Positions 26,323-33,718 of a stretch of 33,718 nucleotides of DNA are shown one piece after another (position 1 is the stretch's first letter; the number at the start of each line of letters is the position of its first letter). Source of the DNA: Hyphomicrobiales bacterium (GTDB lineage: Bacteria; Pseudomonadota; Alphaproteobacteria; Rhizobiales; Beijerinckiaceae); contig UCBZ01000066.1 in the NCBI GenBank assembly GCA_900470775.1, positions 1-33,718 of the forward strand, read 5' to 3'. The notes beneath the pieces are model-generated. The model did not search any database. It saw only the letters and a program-made list of their open reading frames with translations, and was not told the DNA's origin. Position numbers and translations under genes: made by a program.

Positions 26323-27066
26323 GTGGAGAACGCTCTTCTCGTCGGCCTGTCGCGTCAGATGGCTCTGGCGCGTGAGCTGGATGTCATCGCCAACAACATG
26401 GCGAATGTCGGCACCAACGGCTTCAAGGCGCGCTCGGCGCGCTTCAACGAATTCATCATGCCCAACGCCAGCGCCGAGACCTTCGCGCCGCGCGACCGGC
26501 CGCTCTCCTATGTCATCGACAAGGGCACGCCGATCGACCTGTCGCAGGGCGCGATCGAACGCACCGGCAACCCGCTCGACGTGGCGCTGCGCGGCGACAA
26601 CTACCTCGCCGTCCAGACCGCGGGCGGGGAGCGCTACACCCGCGCCGGTTCGCTTGAGATCAACGGACGGGGCCAGCTTGTGATGCAGACCGGCCAGCCG
26701 GTACTGGGCGAGGGCGGGCCGATCACCTTCGGTTCGAGCGAGAGCAACGCCAGGATCGCCGCGGACGGCACCGTCTCCACCGACCAGGGCATCCGCGGCA
26801 AGCTGCGCCAGGTGCGCTTCGCCAATCCGCGCGCGCTGGTCAGCGAGGGCGACAACCTGTTCTCCTCGCCGGCTGGGGCCACCCCGGCGGGACCCGAGGC
26901 CCGCCTCGAAGTGGGGGCGAAAGAGAGTTCGAACGTCAAGGCGGTGATCGAGATGACCCGCCTGATGGAGGTCCAGCGCTCCTATCAGAGCATGGCCAAC
27001 ATGATGTCGAAGACCGACGAGCTGCGCAGCAAGGCGATTTCCCGCCTCGCCGACCAGCAAGCCTGA
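26323..27066 (+). CDS. flgF: Flagellar rod protein FlgF
   Basis: FlgF is a rod protein at the proximal/distal junction. From GTG 26323 it is 247 aa (MENALLVGLSRQMALARELDVIANNMANVGT...), the usual length, with CGGGAG at 26309-26314 eight bases upstream. The frame stays open back to 26215, but that stretch is promoter region. The FlgEFG-type middle (ERTGNPLDVALRGDNYLAVQT, GERYTRAGSLEINGRGQLV) and the C-terminal VIEMTRLMEVQRSYQSMANMMSKTDEL are present. It leads flgF-flgG-flgA-flgH. Confidence 0.97.
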   Translation: MENALLVGLSRQMALARELDVIANNMANVGTNGFKARSARFNEFIMPNASAETFAPRDRPLSYVIDKGTPIDLSQGAIERTGNPLDVALRGDNYLAVQTAGGERYTRAGSLEINGRGQLVMQTGQPVLGEGGPITFGSSESNARIAADGTVSTDQGIRGKLRQVRFANPRALVSEGDNLFSSPAGATPAGPEARLEVGAKESSNVKAVIEMTRLMEVQRSYQSMANMMSKTDELRSKAISRLADQQA

Positions 27067-27086
27067 CCCGGAGAGGAGTCAAGCCC

Positions 27087-27875
27087 ATGCGCGCCCTACA
27101 GACCGCCGCGACCGGCATGATGGCCCAGGAACTCAACGTCCAGGTCATCTCGAACAACATCGCCAACGTGCGCACCACCGGCTACAAGCGCCAGACCGTG
27201 CATTTCCAGGATCTTCTCTACGAGAACTTCCGGCGCGCGGGCTCCGCCACCTCGGAGACCACGCAGGTTCCGGCCGGCACCTTCGTCGGCTCGGGCGTCA
27301 AGACCGTCTCGACCGGCCGCATCATGAGCCAGGGCAACCTGACCTCGACCGAGAAGCAGTACGACCTGGCGATTCGCGGCGAGGGCTTCTTCCGCGTCCG
27401 CATGCCGGACGGCCGCACCACCTATACGCGCGACGGCTCGTTCGATCTCGACTCGCAGGGCCAGCTCGTCACCCGCGACGGCTATCAGGTCGAGCCCGGC
27501 ATCACGATCCCGAACAATGCGACCAGCGTGAACATCAACGCGCAGGGTTCCGTCGAGGTGATGCTGCCGGGCCAGACCGCCCCGCAGGTTCTGGGCCAGA
27601 TCCAGCTCGTGCGCTTCGTCAACAAGGTCGGCCTGGAATCGATCGGCGACAATTTGTACATCGAGACGGCGGCCTCCGGCCAGCCGATCGAGGGCTTCGG
27701 CGGCGGCGAAGGCTTCGGCAACCTGCAGCAGAACTATCTCGAAGAAGGCAACGTCCAGGCGGTGACAGAGCTGTCCTCGCTGATCGCGGCGCAGCGCGCC
27801 TATGAAATGAACTCCAAGGTCATCACTGCCGCCGACCAGATGATGTCGGCGACATCAGCGATGTTCCGCGGTTAA
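27087..27875 (+). CDS. flgG: Flagellar distal rod protein FlgG
   Basis: At 262 aa this is the standard FlgG size. It starts MRALQTAATGMMAQELNVQVISNNIANVRTTGYKR, contains FQDLLYENFRRAG and GSGVKTVSTGRIMSQGNL (FlgG-specific region), and ends NVQAVTELSSLIAAQRAYEMNSKVITAADQMMSATSAM. GGAGAGGAG lies upstream of ATG 27087, 20 bases after flgF. FlgG forms the distal rod that passes through the P and L rings. Confidence 0.99.
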   Translation: MRALQTAATGMMAQELNVQVISNNIANVRTTGYKRQTVHFQDLLYENFRRAGSATSETTQVPAGTFVGSGVKTVSTGRIMSQGNLTSTEKQYDLAIRGEGFFRVRMPDGRTTYTRDGSFDLDSQGQLVTRDGYQVEPGITIPNNATSVNINAQGSVEVMLPGQTAPQVLGQIQLVRFVNKVGLESIGDNLYIETAASGQPIEGFGGGEGFGNLQQNYLEEGNVQAVTELSSLIAAQRAYEMNSKVITAADQMMSATSAMFRG

Positions 27876-27889
27876 GGGGGCAGCGCATC

Positions 27890-28993
27890 ATGATCCGTTC
27901 CTCGTTTTCGCTGACCGTCCTGCTCCTGCTGGCCGCCCCCGTACTCGGCGCCTCGCCGCGTGCCACTGCCGAGCATCCCGTCGCCGTCGCGGCCCTGTCT
28001 GCCGGGCCGGTTGCCCCGGGTCAGGTTTTGCCCGGCCAGGTTTCGCCCGGTCAGGTCGTGGCGCCGCAGGCCCCCCGTAGGCTGCAGCTGCGCACGGAAC
28101 TTACGCTGCTGCGCGATATCGTCAGCTTCGGCGATCTGATCACCGGCGTCGGCGCCGACGCGGCCGCGACCCCGGCCTTCCGCGCGCCCATGCTCGGCGA
28201 GACCGGCACCATCCAGGTCGCCCGCATCGTCGAGGCGGCGCTTGGGGCCGGGATCATCCGCACGGCCAGCGAACTTGAGAGCCACGGCTCGGCCCAGGTC
28301 GTGGTCACCCGCGCGGCACGGCGCATCTCGGCCTCCGACATCGAGGAGGCCGTCCGGATCGGCCTGCAGGAGCGCTACGGCGTCGATGCGCGCGCCTTCG
28401 CGCTTTCCATCGACGGCGGCGCGCCGGTGATCGCGGTCGAACCCGAATTGACCGGCGACGTCACCGTTACCGATCTCGCCTATGACGCCCGCGCTCGCCG
28501 GCTCCAGGCAAGGGTGAGCGTGCCCGGCAGCATGGCGATGCGGCTGAAGCCGGTGCGGATCGGCGGCCAGCTCGTCGAGACGATCGAGGTCGTGGTGCCC
28601 AAGCGCGCGATCGCCCGCGGCGAGACGCTGGGCAAGGCCGATGTCGTGGTCGAGCGCCGCCCGCGCGACGGCCAGGCCAACGACCTGCTCGGCGACCCGC
28701 GCGCCGCGATCGACAAGGTGGCGCGGCGCGTGCTGATGGCCGGTGCGCCGCTGCGGGCCGGCGACGTCCAGCGCGAGGAGATCGTCGCCAAGGGCGACCT
28801 CGTCACCATCGTCTACGAGACGCGGGGGCTGATCATCACCCTGCGCGGTCGAGCCGGAGAGGCCGGCGCGATGGGCGATGTCGTCTCCGTCACCAATCCC
28901 CAGTCGAAGCGCGTGCTGCAGGGCACGGTCAGCGGTCCCGGTCGGATTTCCGTCCAGGCCTCGGCGGCCGGCCGCGTCGCCGCCGCCCAGTAA
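27890..28993 (+). CDS. flgA: Flagellar P-ring assembly chaperone FlgA
   Basis: FlgA is a periplasmic chaperone for FlgI. It has a signal peptide (SFSLTVLLLLAAPVLGAS). Residues about 40-60 hold three PGQV units encoded by a 15-base tandem repeat (28016-28060). The SAF domain follows: VPKRAIARGETLGKADVVVERRP, then VARRVLMAGAPLRAGDV, then GDLVTIVYETRGLIITLRGRA and SKRVLQGTVSGPGRISV. At 367 aa it is longer than enterobacterial FlgA (about 220) because of an extra N-terminal region, as is common in this order. It starts 14 bases after flgG. Confidence 0.95.
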   Translation: MIRSSFSLTVLLLLAAPVLGASPRATAEHPVAVAALSAGPVAPGQVLPGQVSPGQVVAPQAPRRLQLRTELTLLRDIVSFGDLITGVGADAAATPAFRAPMLGETGTIQVARIVEAALGAGIIRTASELESHGSAQVVVTRAARRISASDIEEAVRIGLQERYGVDARAFALSIDGGAPVIAVEPELTGDVTVTDLAYDARARRLQARVSVPGSMAMRLKPVRIGGQLVETIEVVVPKRAIARGETLGKADVVVERRPRDGQANDLLGDPRAAIDKVARRVLMAGAPLRAGDVQREEIVAKGDLVTIVYETRGLIITLRGRAGEAGAMGDVVSVTNPQSKRVLQGTVSGPGRISVQASAAGRVAAAQ

Positions 28994-29014
28994 ATTCGTC
29001 ACGGAAAGCACGCC

Positions 29015-29767
29015 ATGACCCGCAAGACCCTTCTCAACCTCTCCGGCGTCCTCCTGCTCGGGGTTTCGCTCGGCGCCTGCGGCGCCGCCGACCGGCTCGC
29101 CAATGTCGGTGCCGCGCCCGCGCTCTCGCCGATCGAGGATCCGACCGCGACCAAGGGCTACAAGCCCGTGCAGATGCCGATGCCGACGATGGAGCATGCC
29201 TCCTTCGCGCCGAACTCGCTCTGGCGCACCGGCTCGCGCGCCTTCTTCAAGGACCAGCGCGCCCGCATGGTCGGCGACCTCGTCACCGTCAAGGTCAAGG
29301 TCACCGACAGGGCGCAGCTCAACAACACGACCAAGCGCAGCCGCAAGAACGGCGAGGATGTCGGCGCCGACAACGTCTTCGGCTTCGAAAACAAGCTCGA
29401 CAAGTTCCTGCCCGACGGCGCCAGCGCCGGCTCGCTGCTCAAGCTCGACTCGGCCGCCTCCAGCGAGGGCGCCGGCTCGGTCAACCGCTCGGAGACGCTG
29501 ACCACCAATGTCGCGGCGGTGGTGACGCAGACCCTGCCCAACGGCAATCTGGTGGTCGAGGGCAAGCAGGAGATCCGGGTGAATTTCGAGGTGCGCGAGC
29601 TGATCGTCGCCGGTGTGATCCGGCCGGAGGACATCGAATCCGACAACACCATCGATTCGACCAAGATCGCCCAGGCCCGCATCGCGTATGGCGGCCGCGG
29701 CCAGATCACCGACGTCCAGCAGCCGCGCTACGGCCAGCAGGTGATGGACATTCTGCTCCCGTTCTAA
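29015..29767 (+). CDS. flgH: Flagellar L-ring lipoprotein FlgH
   Basis: FlgH forms the outer-membrane L ring. This 250-aa protein has a lipoprotein signal with lipobox LGAC (LLGVSLGACG). The conserved FlgH sequences SLWRTGSRAFFKDQRARMVGDLVTVKVKVTD, then NLVVEGKQEIRVNFEVRELIVAGVIRPEDI, and the ending GRGQITDVQQPRYGQQVMDILLPF are intact. A strong hairpin follows the stop by six bases, so flgH closes the flgFGAH operon. Confidence 0.98.
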   Translation: MTRKTLLNLSGVLLLGVSLGACGAADRLANVGAAPALSPIEDPTATKGYKPVQMPMPTMEHASFAPNSLWRTGSRAFFKDQRARMVGDLVTVKVKVTDRAQLNNTTKRSRKNGEDVGADNVFGFENKLDKFLPDGASAGSLLKLDSAASSEGAGSVNRSETLTTNVAAVVTQTLPNGNLVVEGKQEIRVNFEVRELIVAGVIRPEDIESDNTIDSTKIAQARIAYGGRGQITDVQQPRYGQQVMDILLPF

Positions 29768-29773
29768 TCCGCC

Positions 29774-29799
29774 CGCCCGCCATTCTACTCTGGCGGGCG
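29774..29799 (+). terminator. Terminator hairpin after flgH
   Basis: CGCCCGCCA (29774-29782) and TGGCGGGCG (29791-29799) form a perfect 9-bp stem with an eight-base loop, six bases past the flgH stop. It lacks a T-tract, as is common in high-GC genomes. Confidence 0.7.
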
Positions 29800-30044
29800 T
29801 CCGAAGCGGCCTTCTGCGCTTCCGGTGCTCACGGACATCAGTCCGCTCCGGTTCTCGAAGACCGCTCCAGCCACCTCCCCAGAGCGAATGGCCGACTGGG
29901 CGGCCGTTTCGAAATTACGGCCGGCGCGGAACGCTCCCCGCTCATCCCCGCGCCTGCCGGCAGGCGGTCTCTCCCGAGCCGCCGAACCACCCGGCCGCCA
30001 CGCCACGCTCCCCGGCATTTTTGGGCAGGCGGCCCGACAAGAAG

Positions 30045-30073
30045 CCCCGCGTTCTCCCGACGCGGGGTTTTTT
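30045..30073 (+). terminator. Rho-independent terminator
   Basis: CCCCGCGT / ACGCGGGG (8-bp stem, seven-base loop) is followed by six T. This is the best intrinsic terminator in the window, yet it lies 278 bases past flgH with no gene between. It either backs up flgH termination or ends an unannotated transcript. Confidence 0.85.
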
Positions 30074-30475
30074 GGCTTGGGGGTGGGAAGGTGGAGGAGG
30101 GGTGGAGGCGCCACAAACGGGAATTCGCCGCGGACATCATGAACGGCCGGTGGATGAGAATGCAGTTCAACCCTGACCCGCCAGCTAGTCAGGACGCTCA
30201 CTAGATCGCACTTGACCAAGACAAATGTTCCGTTTTTGTTCACGTACTTGGATCCAGCTCGCAAGGCTCATGATGCGATCATGGTAGCGTCCGCCCAACC
30301 GATACCCCCCGATACGCTTGACACCCGGTTGTTTTCTTGGGAGCCCAATAAGCGTCGGGGGAACAAGGGTGGTCTTGTCAATGCAGATTGCGACCAAGAA
30401 ATTCGGCGCGAAGCCGTTAGTTCCTGTCCGTTTTGGACCGTGTCTTTTCTATCCACGGCACGGGTGATCCGCTGG

Positions 30476-31405
30476 ATGACTAGCATCGGCTTCGAGACGC
30501 TCATTGACGATTCGCTGGCCACGATAACGAATATCGCCCAGCTAAAGGCCTTGGTGAACAAGCGGATCTTTAGCTTGATTAATGATTTCGAAGAGGGAAA
30601 GTGGCAGCATAGCCGATTTCAGAACTATCTTTGGGATAATATTGCGCAGACGGCCTTGTCCGAGCGCGAGCGCGCGGCACTGATTAACCAAAGCCATTCT
30701 ACCCTAGTTGCCGCTGCCCGAAATCTGAGGCTCACTGATAAGGATGAGGTCGGTCAGGGCAGTGAGATAGCTGAGGTGTTCTTGTATGGTGTGATGAGGA
30801 ACCATTACAAAGCTCTCCCAGTTGTCCCTAAGATATTCTACAAGCAAAACGTTCAAGATAATGCTAAGGGCGCCGACAGCGTTCATATCGTGGTCAACGA
30901 AGCTGGAGACGACTTCTCGCTTTGGTTCGGTGAGGCGAAATTCTATAATTCGATAGCCGATGCACGCTTGGACGCGGTGGTTAGCTCGGTCTACGCGAGC
31001 CTCGATGTGGGCAAGTTGAGAAAAGAAAATTCTATCATCACAAACGTGTCTGACATTGACCAGCTTATATTAGCAGAGCCTCTCCGCGATAAGATTAAAG
31101 CGGCATTGAGTAGCCAGGTTTCTATTGATCATTTAAAGCAGAAGATTCATGTTCCAATTCTGATAATTCATCAGTGCGGGGACACATCTGCATGCGCGGC
31201 GCTCTCAGATGAATATAAAAATCAGATATCAGCCTATCATACTGACAGGGCAGAGGCCTATTTCTTAAGACAATTGGCTGGATCATCGAAGATACATAAA
31301 TACAACGATATAAAATTCCACCTGATTCTGTTTCCGGTTCCTAACAAAAAGGCGATCGTTGATGCTTTTGTGGGAGCCGTATCCTACTTCAAAGGCGTGA
31401 GGTGA
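30476..31405 (+). CDS. hamA: Hachiman anti-phage nuclease HamA (DUF1837)
   Basis: HamA is the effector nuclease of the Hachiman defence system and is held by the helicase HamB until phage or DNA damage is sensed. The 309-aa product carries the DUF1837 core: GQGSEIAEVFLYGVM (Glu97), KGADSVHIV (Asp134) and LWFGEAKFYNS (Glu153, Lys155), a PD-(D/E)XK-like active site that looks intact. I chose ATG 30476 because ETLIDDSLATITNIAQLKALVNKR reads as the domain start. TTG 30212 would give 397 aa, but its first 88 residues look non-coding. GC is well below the flagellar genes. The stop overlaps hamB by one base. Confidence 0.88.
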   Translation: MTSIGFETLIDDSLATITNIAQLKALVNKRIFSLINDFEEGKWQHSRFQNYLWDNIAQTALSERERAALINQSHSTLVAAARNLRLTDKDEVGQGSEIAEVFLYGVMRNHYKALPVVPKIFYKQNVQDNAKGADSVHIVVNEAGDDFSLWFGEAKFYNSIADARLDAVVSSVYASLDVGKLRKENSIITNVSDIDQLILAEPLRDKIKAALSSQVSIDHLKQKIHVPILIIHQCGDTSACAALSDEYKNQISAYHTDRAEAYFLRQLAGSSKIHKYNDIKFHLILFPVPNKKAIVDAFVGAVSYFKGVR

Positions 31406-33513
31406 TGGAGCTATTCTTAGCATGCTCTGAGATCAATGACCTCATCGAAAGCGGGAACGACCTTGCCGCCCGCAATCTGCTGATAAAGCTGCTCGGGGCT
31501 TTAAATCGAGACAAGCTTCCATATCCGCAGGTTCTCAATCAGCTAGTCCGTGTCACGGGTCTATTCCCGTATCTGCAGCCCGAGAACGCCTCATGGGATC
31601 AGAAATTCGTCTATCAAGCCTTCGCAGTTGACGTTGGCAATCGGACCGCCACCTTGCATCGGGAGCAGGCAACGGTCCTCTCGAAGCTGCTCGGCGGCAA
31701 CAGCATAGCGGTGAGTGCTCCGACAAGTTTCGGTAAAAGCTTTATTATTGACGCATTCATAGCCGCCAAGCGGCCTGAGACGGTTGTGATCATCGTGCCG
31801 ACCATTGCGTTGATGGATGAAACTCGTCGTCGGTTGTACAAAAAATTTTCGCGCGAGTATGGAATTGTAACGGCTCCCGATGCCCCGCTGGAAGCGCGGA
31901 ACATATTGATATTCCCTCAAGAGCGGGCATTTGGTTACGTCAAACGATTGAAGACTATAGATCTTTTGGTGATAGATGAATTTTACAAAGCAAGTGTAGT
32001 ACATGATAAAGAGCGCGCTCCTTCGCTTATAAGAGCAATTATGCAGCTATCGCGTAAATCAAAACAGCGTTATTATTTGGCTCCAAACATCAAAAAACTT
32101 TCAGAAAATGTTTTCACTCGTGATATGGAATTCTTAGAATTATTAGATTTTAATACTGTTTTTCTAGAGAAGCATGATTTATATAAATATATTGGTCAGG
32201 ATTCTGAAAAGAAATCCGGTGCACTTATGTCTATAATATCACCGAGGGCCGAGAAATCTCTTATTTATGCCGGGACCTACACCGAGATAAAAAAGATCTC
32301 CGCTCTGGTGACTAGTAGAATGGACAAGGTTGATCGCCCTCATACCAATCATTTTGCTCGCTGGCTGCGAACTAATTATCAGCAGGATTGGTCTATGGCG
32401 GATCTCGCCGAGCGAGGCGTCGGTGTCCATAACGGACGGATGCATCGATGCCTAAGCCAGCTCCAAGTCAGGCTTTTTGAGCACGAAAAAGGCTTTGACA
32501 GCATCGTATCGACGTCGTCGATTATCGAGGGTGTGAATACATCAGCCCAGAATGTGGTAATCTGGAAAAGTAAGCTCGGCCAGAACAACCTTAAGGATTT
32601 TACATATAAGAATATCATCGGTCGTGGAGGCCGCATGTTCAAGCATTTTGTTGGGCATATATATTTGTTGGACGCTCCGCCATTGGAAGAGGATACTCAG
32701 CTCAAGATTGAGTTTCCTGACAACGTTCTCGGTGGATTGGATGAAACACAAGATCGCGAAAGTCTGACAGAGCGGCAGATAGAAAGAGTTCTCGAATATA
32801 AGCGCCAGATGTCAGACATTGTCGGGGTTGACAATTTCGCACGCCTGAAAAGGGACAATTTACTGCAGGACAGCGACGCGGATTTTCTGTTGAAGCTAGC
32901 TACTGACATGCAGAGTAATCCCGAAGAATGGAGAGGTTTTGGCTATTTGAATTCAAATAAACCGGATGACTGGGACCGCATGCTCTATAGGGTCATATCC
33001 CTAAAGCCAGCAGGGTGGGACACGCAGCACTCAAAGATTGTTGCAGTCACCAAGGTTCTGGCGGCGAACTGGAGCACCGAAATCCCACTCATTCTGCGCC
33101 AGCTCTCTGGTTATGGGATTGATATTGAAGATTTTTTTCAGCTAGAGAGGACGATCACATTCAAGCTATCGGCGCTTTTGAGCGACACGAACGAGCTTCA
33201 CAAGATTATCGTCAACTCGTCTGTTGACATCGGGGGGTTCATTGGAAAGGTCAGCCATGCCTTCCTGCCCCCTGCGGTTTACCACTTGGAGGAGTATGGC
33301 CTGCCTCGGATGATCTCGCGGAAGTTGCACCGGGCGCGCTTCATTGATTTCTTGCGGAGTGATTTGGATCTCCGAGATGCCCTGAATGAGATGCGGCGGC
33401 GCGGCTTGGATGCCGCATTGAAGGTCGAAAGCTTGAGTGCTTTTGACCGTTATATTTTGAAGGTATTTTTTGACGGGATCACACCGGAGGATGCCGCATC
33501 GTCCGCGGCATAG
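31405..33513 (+). CDS. hamB: Hachiman anti-phage helicase HamB
   Basis: HamB is an SF2 helicase that senses aberrant DNA and releases HamA. This 702-aa protein has a Q-like motif (LHREQATVL), Walker A SAPTSFGKS (104-112), motif II IDEFYK in place of DEAD/DEAH (190-195), motif IV/V SIVSTSSIIEGVNTSAQNVVIWKS, and motif VI IGRGGRMFKH (from 405). A C-terminal helical region of about 270 residues shows no catalytic motif and is complete to the stop. ATG 31405 overlaps the hamA TGA (TGATG); GTG 31402 is the alternative. The AT-rich composition matches hamA, and the pair is likely one transferred unit. Confidence 0.92.
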   Translation: MELFLACSEINDLIESGNDLAARNLLIKLLGALNRDKLPYPQVLNQLVRVTGLFPYLQPENASWDQKFVYQAFAVDVGNRTATLHREQATVLSKLLGGNSIAVSAPTSFGKSFIIDAFIAAKRPETVVIIVPTIALMDETRRRLYKKFSREYGIVTAPDAPLEARNILIFPQERAFGYVKRLKTIDLLVIDEFYKASVVHDKERAPSLIRAIMQLSRKSKQRYYLAPNIKKLSENVFTRDMEFLELLDFNTVFLEKHDLYKYIGQDSEKKSGALMSIISPRAEKSLIYAGTYTEIKKISALVTSRMDKVDRPHTNHFARWLRTNYQQDWSMADLAERGVGVHNGRMHRCLSQLQVRLFEHEKGFDSIVSTSSIIEGVNTSAQNVVIWKSKLGQNNLKDFTYKNIIGRGGRMFKHFVGHIYLLDAPPLEEDTQLKIEFPDNVLGGLDETQDRESLTERQIERVLEYKRQMSDIVGVDNFARLKRDNLLQDSDADFLLKLATDMQSNPEEWRGFGYLNSNKPDDWDRMLYRVISLKPAGWDTQHSKIVAVTKVLAANWSTEIPLILRQLSGYGIDIEDFFQLERTITFKLSALLSDTNELHKIIVNSSVDIGGFIGKVSHAFLPPAVYHLEEYGLPRMISRKLHRARFIDFLRSDLDLRDALNEMRRRGLDAALKVESLSAFDRYILKVFFDGITPEDAASSAA

Positions 33514-33718
33514 GCATGGGCTAGCTGGTCGCCATCTGCTCCTTCAGTGCTCGCGCGACACGATGCGCGCAAGAGGATTTATTCCCGCCCTCCCACACGA
33601 CCCTTATCCTGCCACCACCTCATCCCCGAGGGGCAGCCATCCGGAGGTATGCCGTTGGTGGGGATGGGGGCGGCGCCTGCGGCCGGCCTTACAAGCCGGG
33701 CTCGGGAGGCTTCGGGGC

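Larger units (their letters stand above)
29768..30475. other. Structured non-coding region between flgH and hamA
   Basis: No convincing gene is present. Open frames across 29785-30264 on either strand are short on recognisable sequence. The stretch holds the flgH hairpin, a CGGCCGT...ACGGCCG hairpin near 29902-29924, a perfect palindrome CGCCTGCCGGCAGGCG at 29951-29966 and a rho-independent terminator at 30045-30073. It may therefore contain a small RNA. From about 30210 GC content drops toward that of the defence operon. The frame of hamA is open from TTG 30212, but 30212-30475 reads unlike protein. Confidence 0.5.

Noticed and set aside
29785..30264. 159-codon minus-strand frame after flgH
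   Set aside because: It crosses a rho-independent terminator and palindromes; the translation is unstructured and Arg/Gly-rich.
30318..30352. TTGACA as a hamA promoter -35 box
   Set aside because: No acceptable -10 hexamer at 16-18 bases; the match is to the -35 hexamer alone.

Overview
The window is about 65% GC over most of its length. Its conserved core is a set of housekeeping and flagellar genes typical of Alphaproteobacteria: alaS, recA with a GAAC-N7-GAAC LexA box, a CckA-type hybrid kinase, TTAA-N7-TTAA CtrA boxes, and MotE and DUF6468 beside fliM. This points to the order Hyphomicrobiales (Rhizobiales). A Bosea-like genus is my best guess, but it comes from memory of gene order and was not tested.

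Layout. Positions 1-553 carry no convincing gene. Positions 554-2617 hold a lower-GC two-gene cassette: a holin-like plus phage-type lysozyme fusion, and a membrane-anchored protein of unknown function. From 2802 to 11926, all on the minus strand, come an exported protein, a six-TM cyclic-nucleotide-type K+ channel, alaS, recA, a small membrane protein and cckA. Positions 12046-15419 (minus) are flgB-flgC-fliE-fliQ-fliR-flhB. Divergent from flgB are fliO and fliP (15634-17945, plus). A 1.1-kaa exported repeat-type protein (17977-21450, minus) converges on fliP, and the two genes share one terminator hairpin. Positions 21726-22807 (minus) hold an accessory pair, a PD-(D/E)XK-like protein with a C-terminal TM helix and a peptidoglycan-binding-like protein. 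Then come motE, a DUF6468 gene, fliM and fliL (23008-26032, minus) and, divergently, flgF-flgG-flgA-flgH (26323-29767, plus). After flgH come a structured, terminator-bearing non-coding stretch and a low-GC Hachiman defence operon (hamA-hamB, 30476-33513).

How it fits together. The flagellar genes build the type III export gate (FliOPQR/FlhB), the basal body and rod (FliE, FlgBC, FlgF, FlgG), the L ring with its assembly factor (FlgH, FlgA), the C-ring switch (FliM), the stator-associated proteins FliL and MotE, and the DUF6468 partner. CtrA-type boxes lie in both divergent flagellar intergenic regions, and a sigma-54-type -24/-12 element precedes flgF. With cckA encoded in the same window, this suggests the CckA-ChpT-CtrA cascade plus RpoN drive the cluster in a class II/class III order, as in Caulobacter. 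That is inference from motifs.

The accessory parts worth most attention are the lysis-like cassette at the left, the unknown pair inside the flagellar cluster, a perfect 16-bp-stem inverted repeat inside the small membrane-protein gene, and the Hachiman operon at the right. I saw no tRNA, rRNA, CRISPR array, transposase or integrase.
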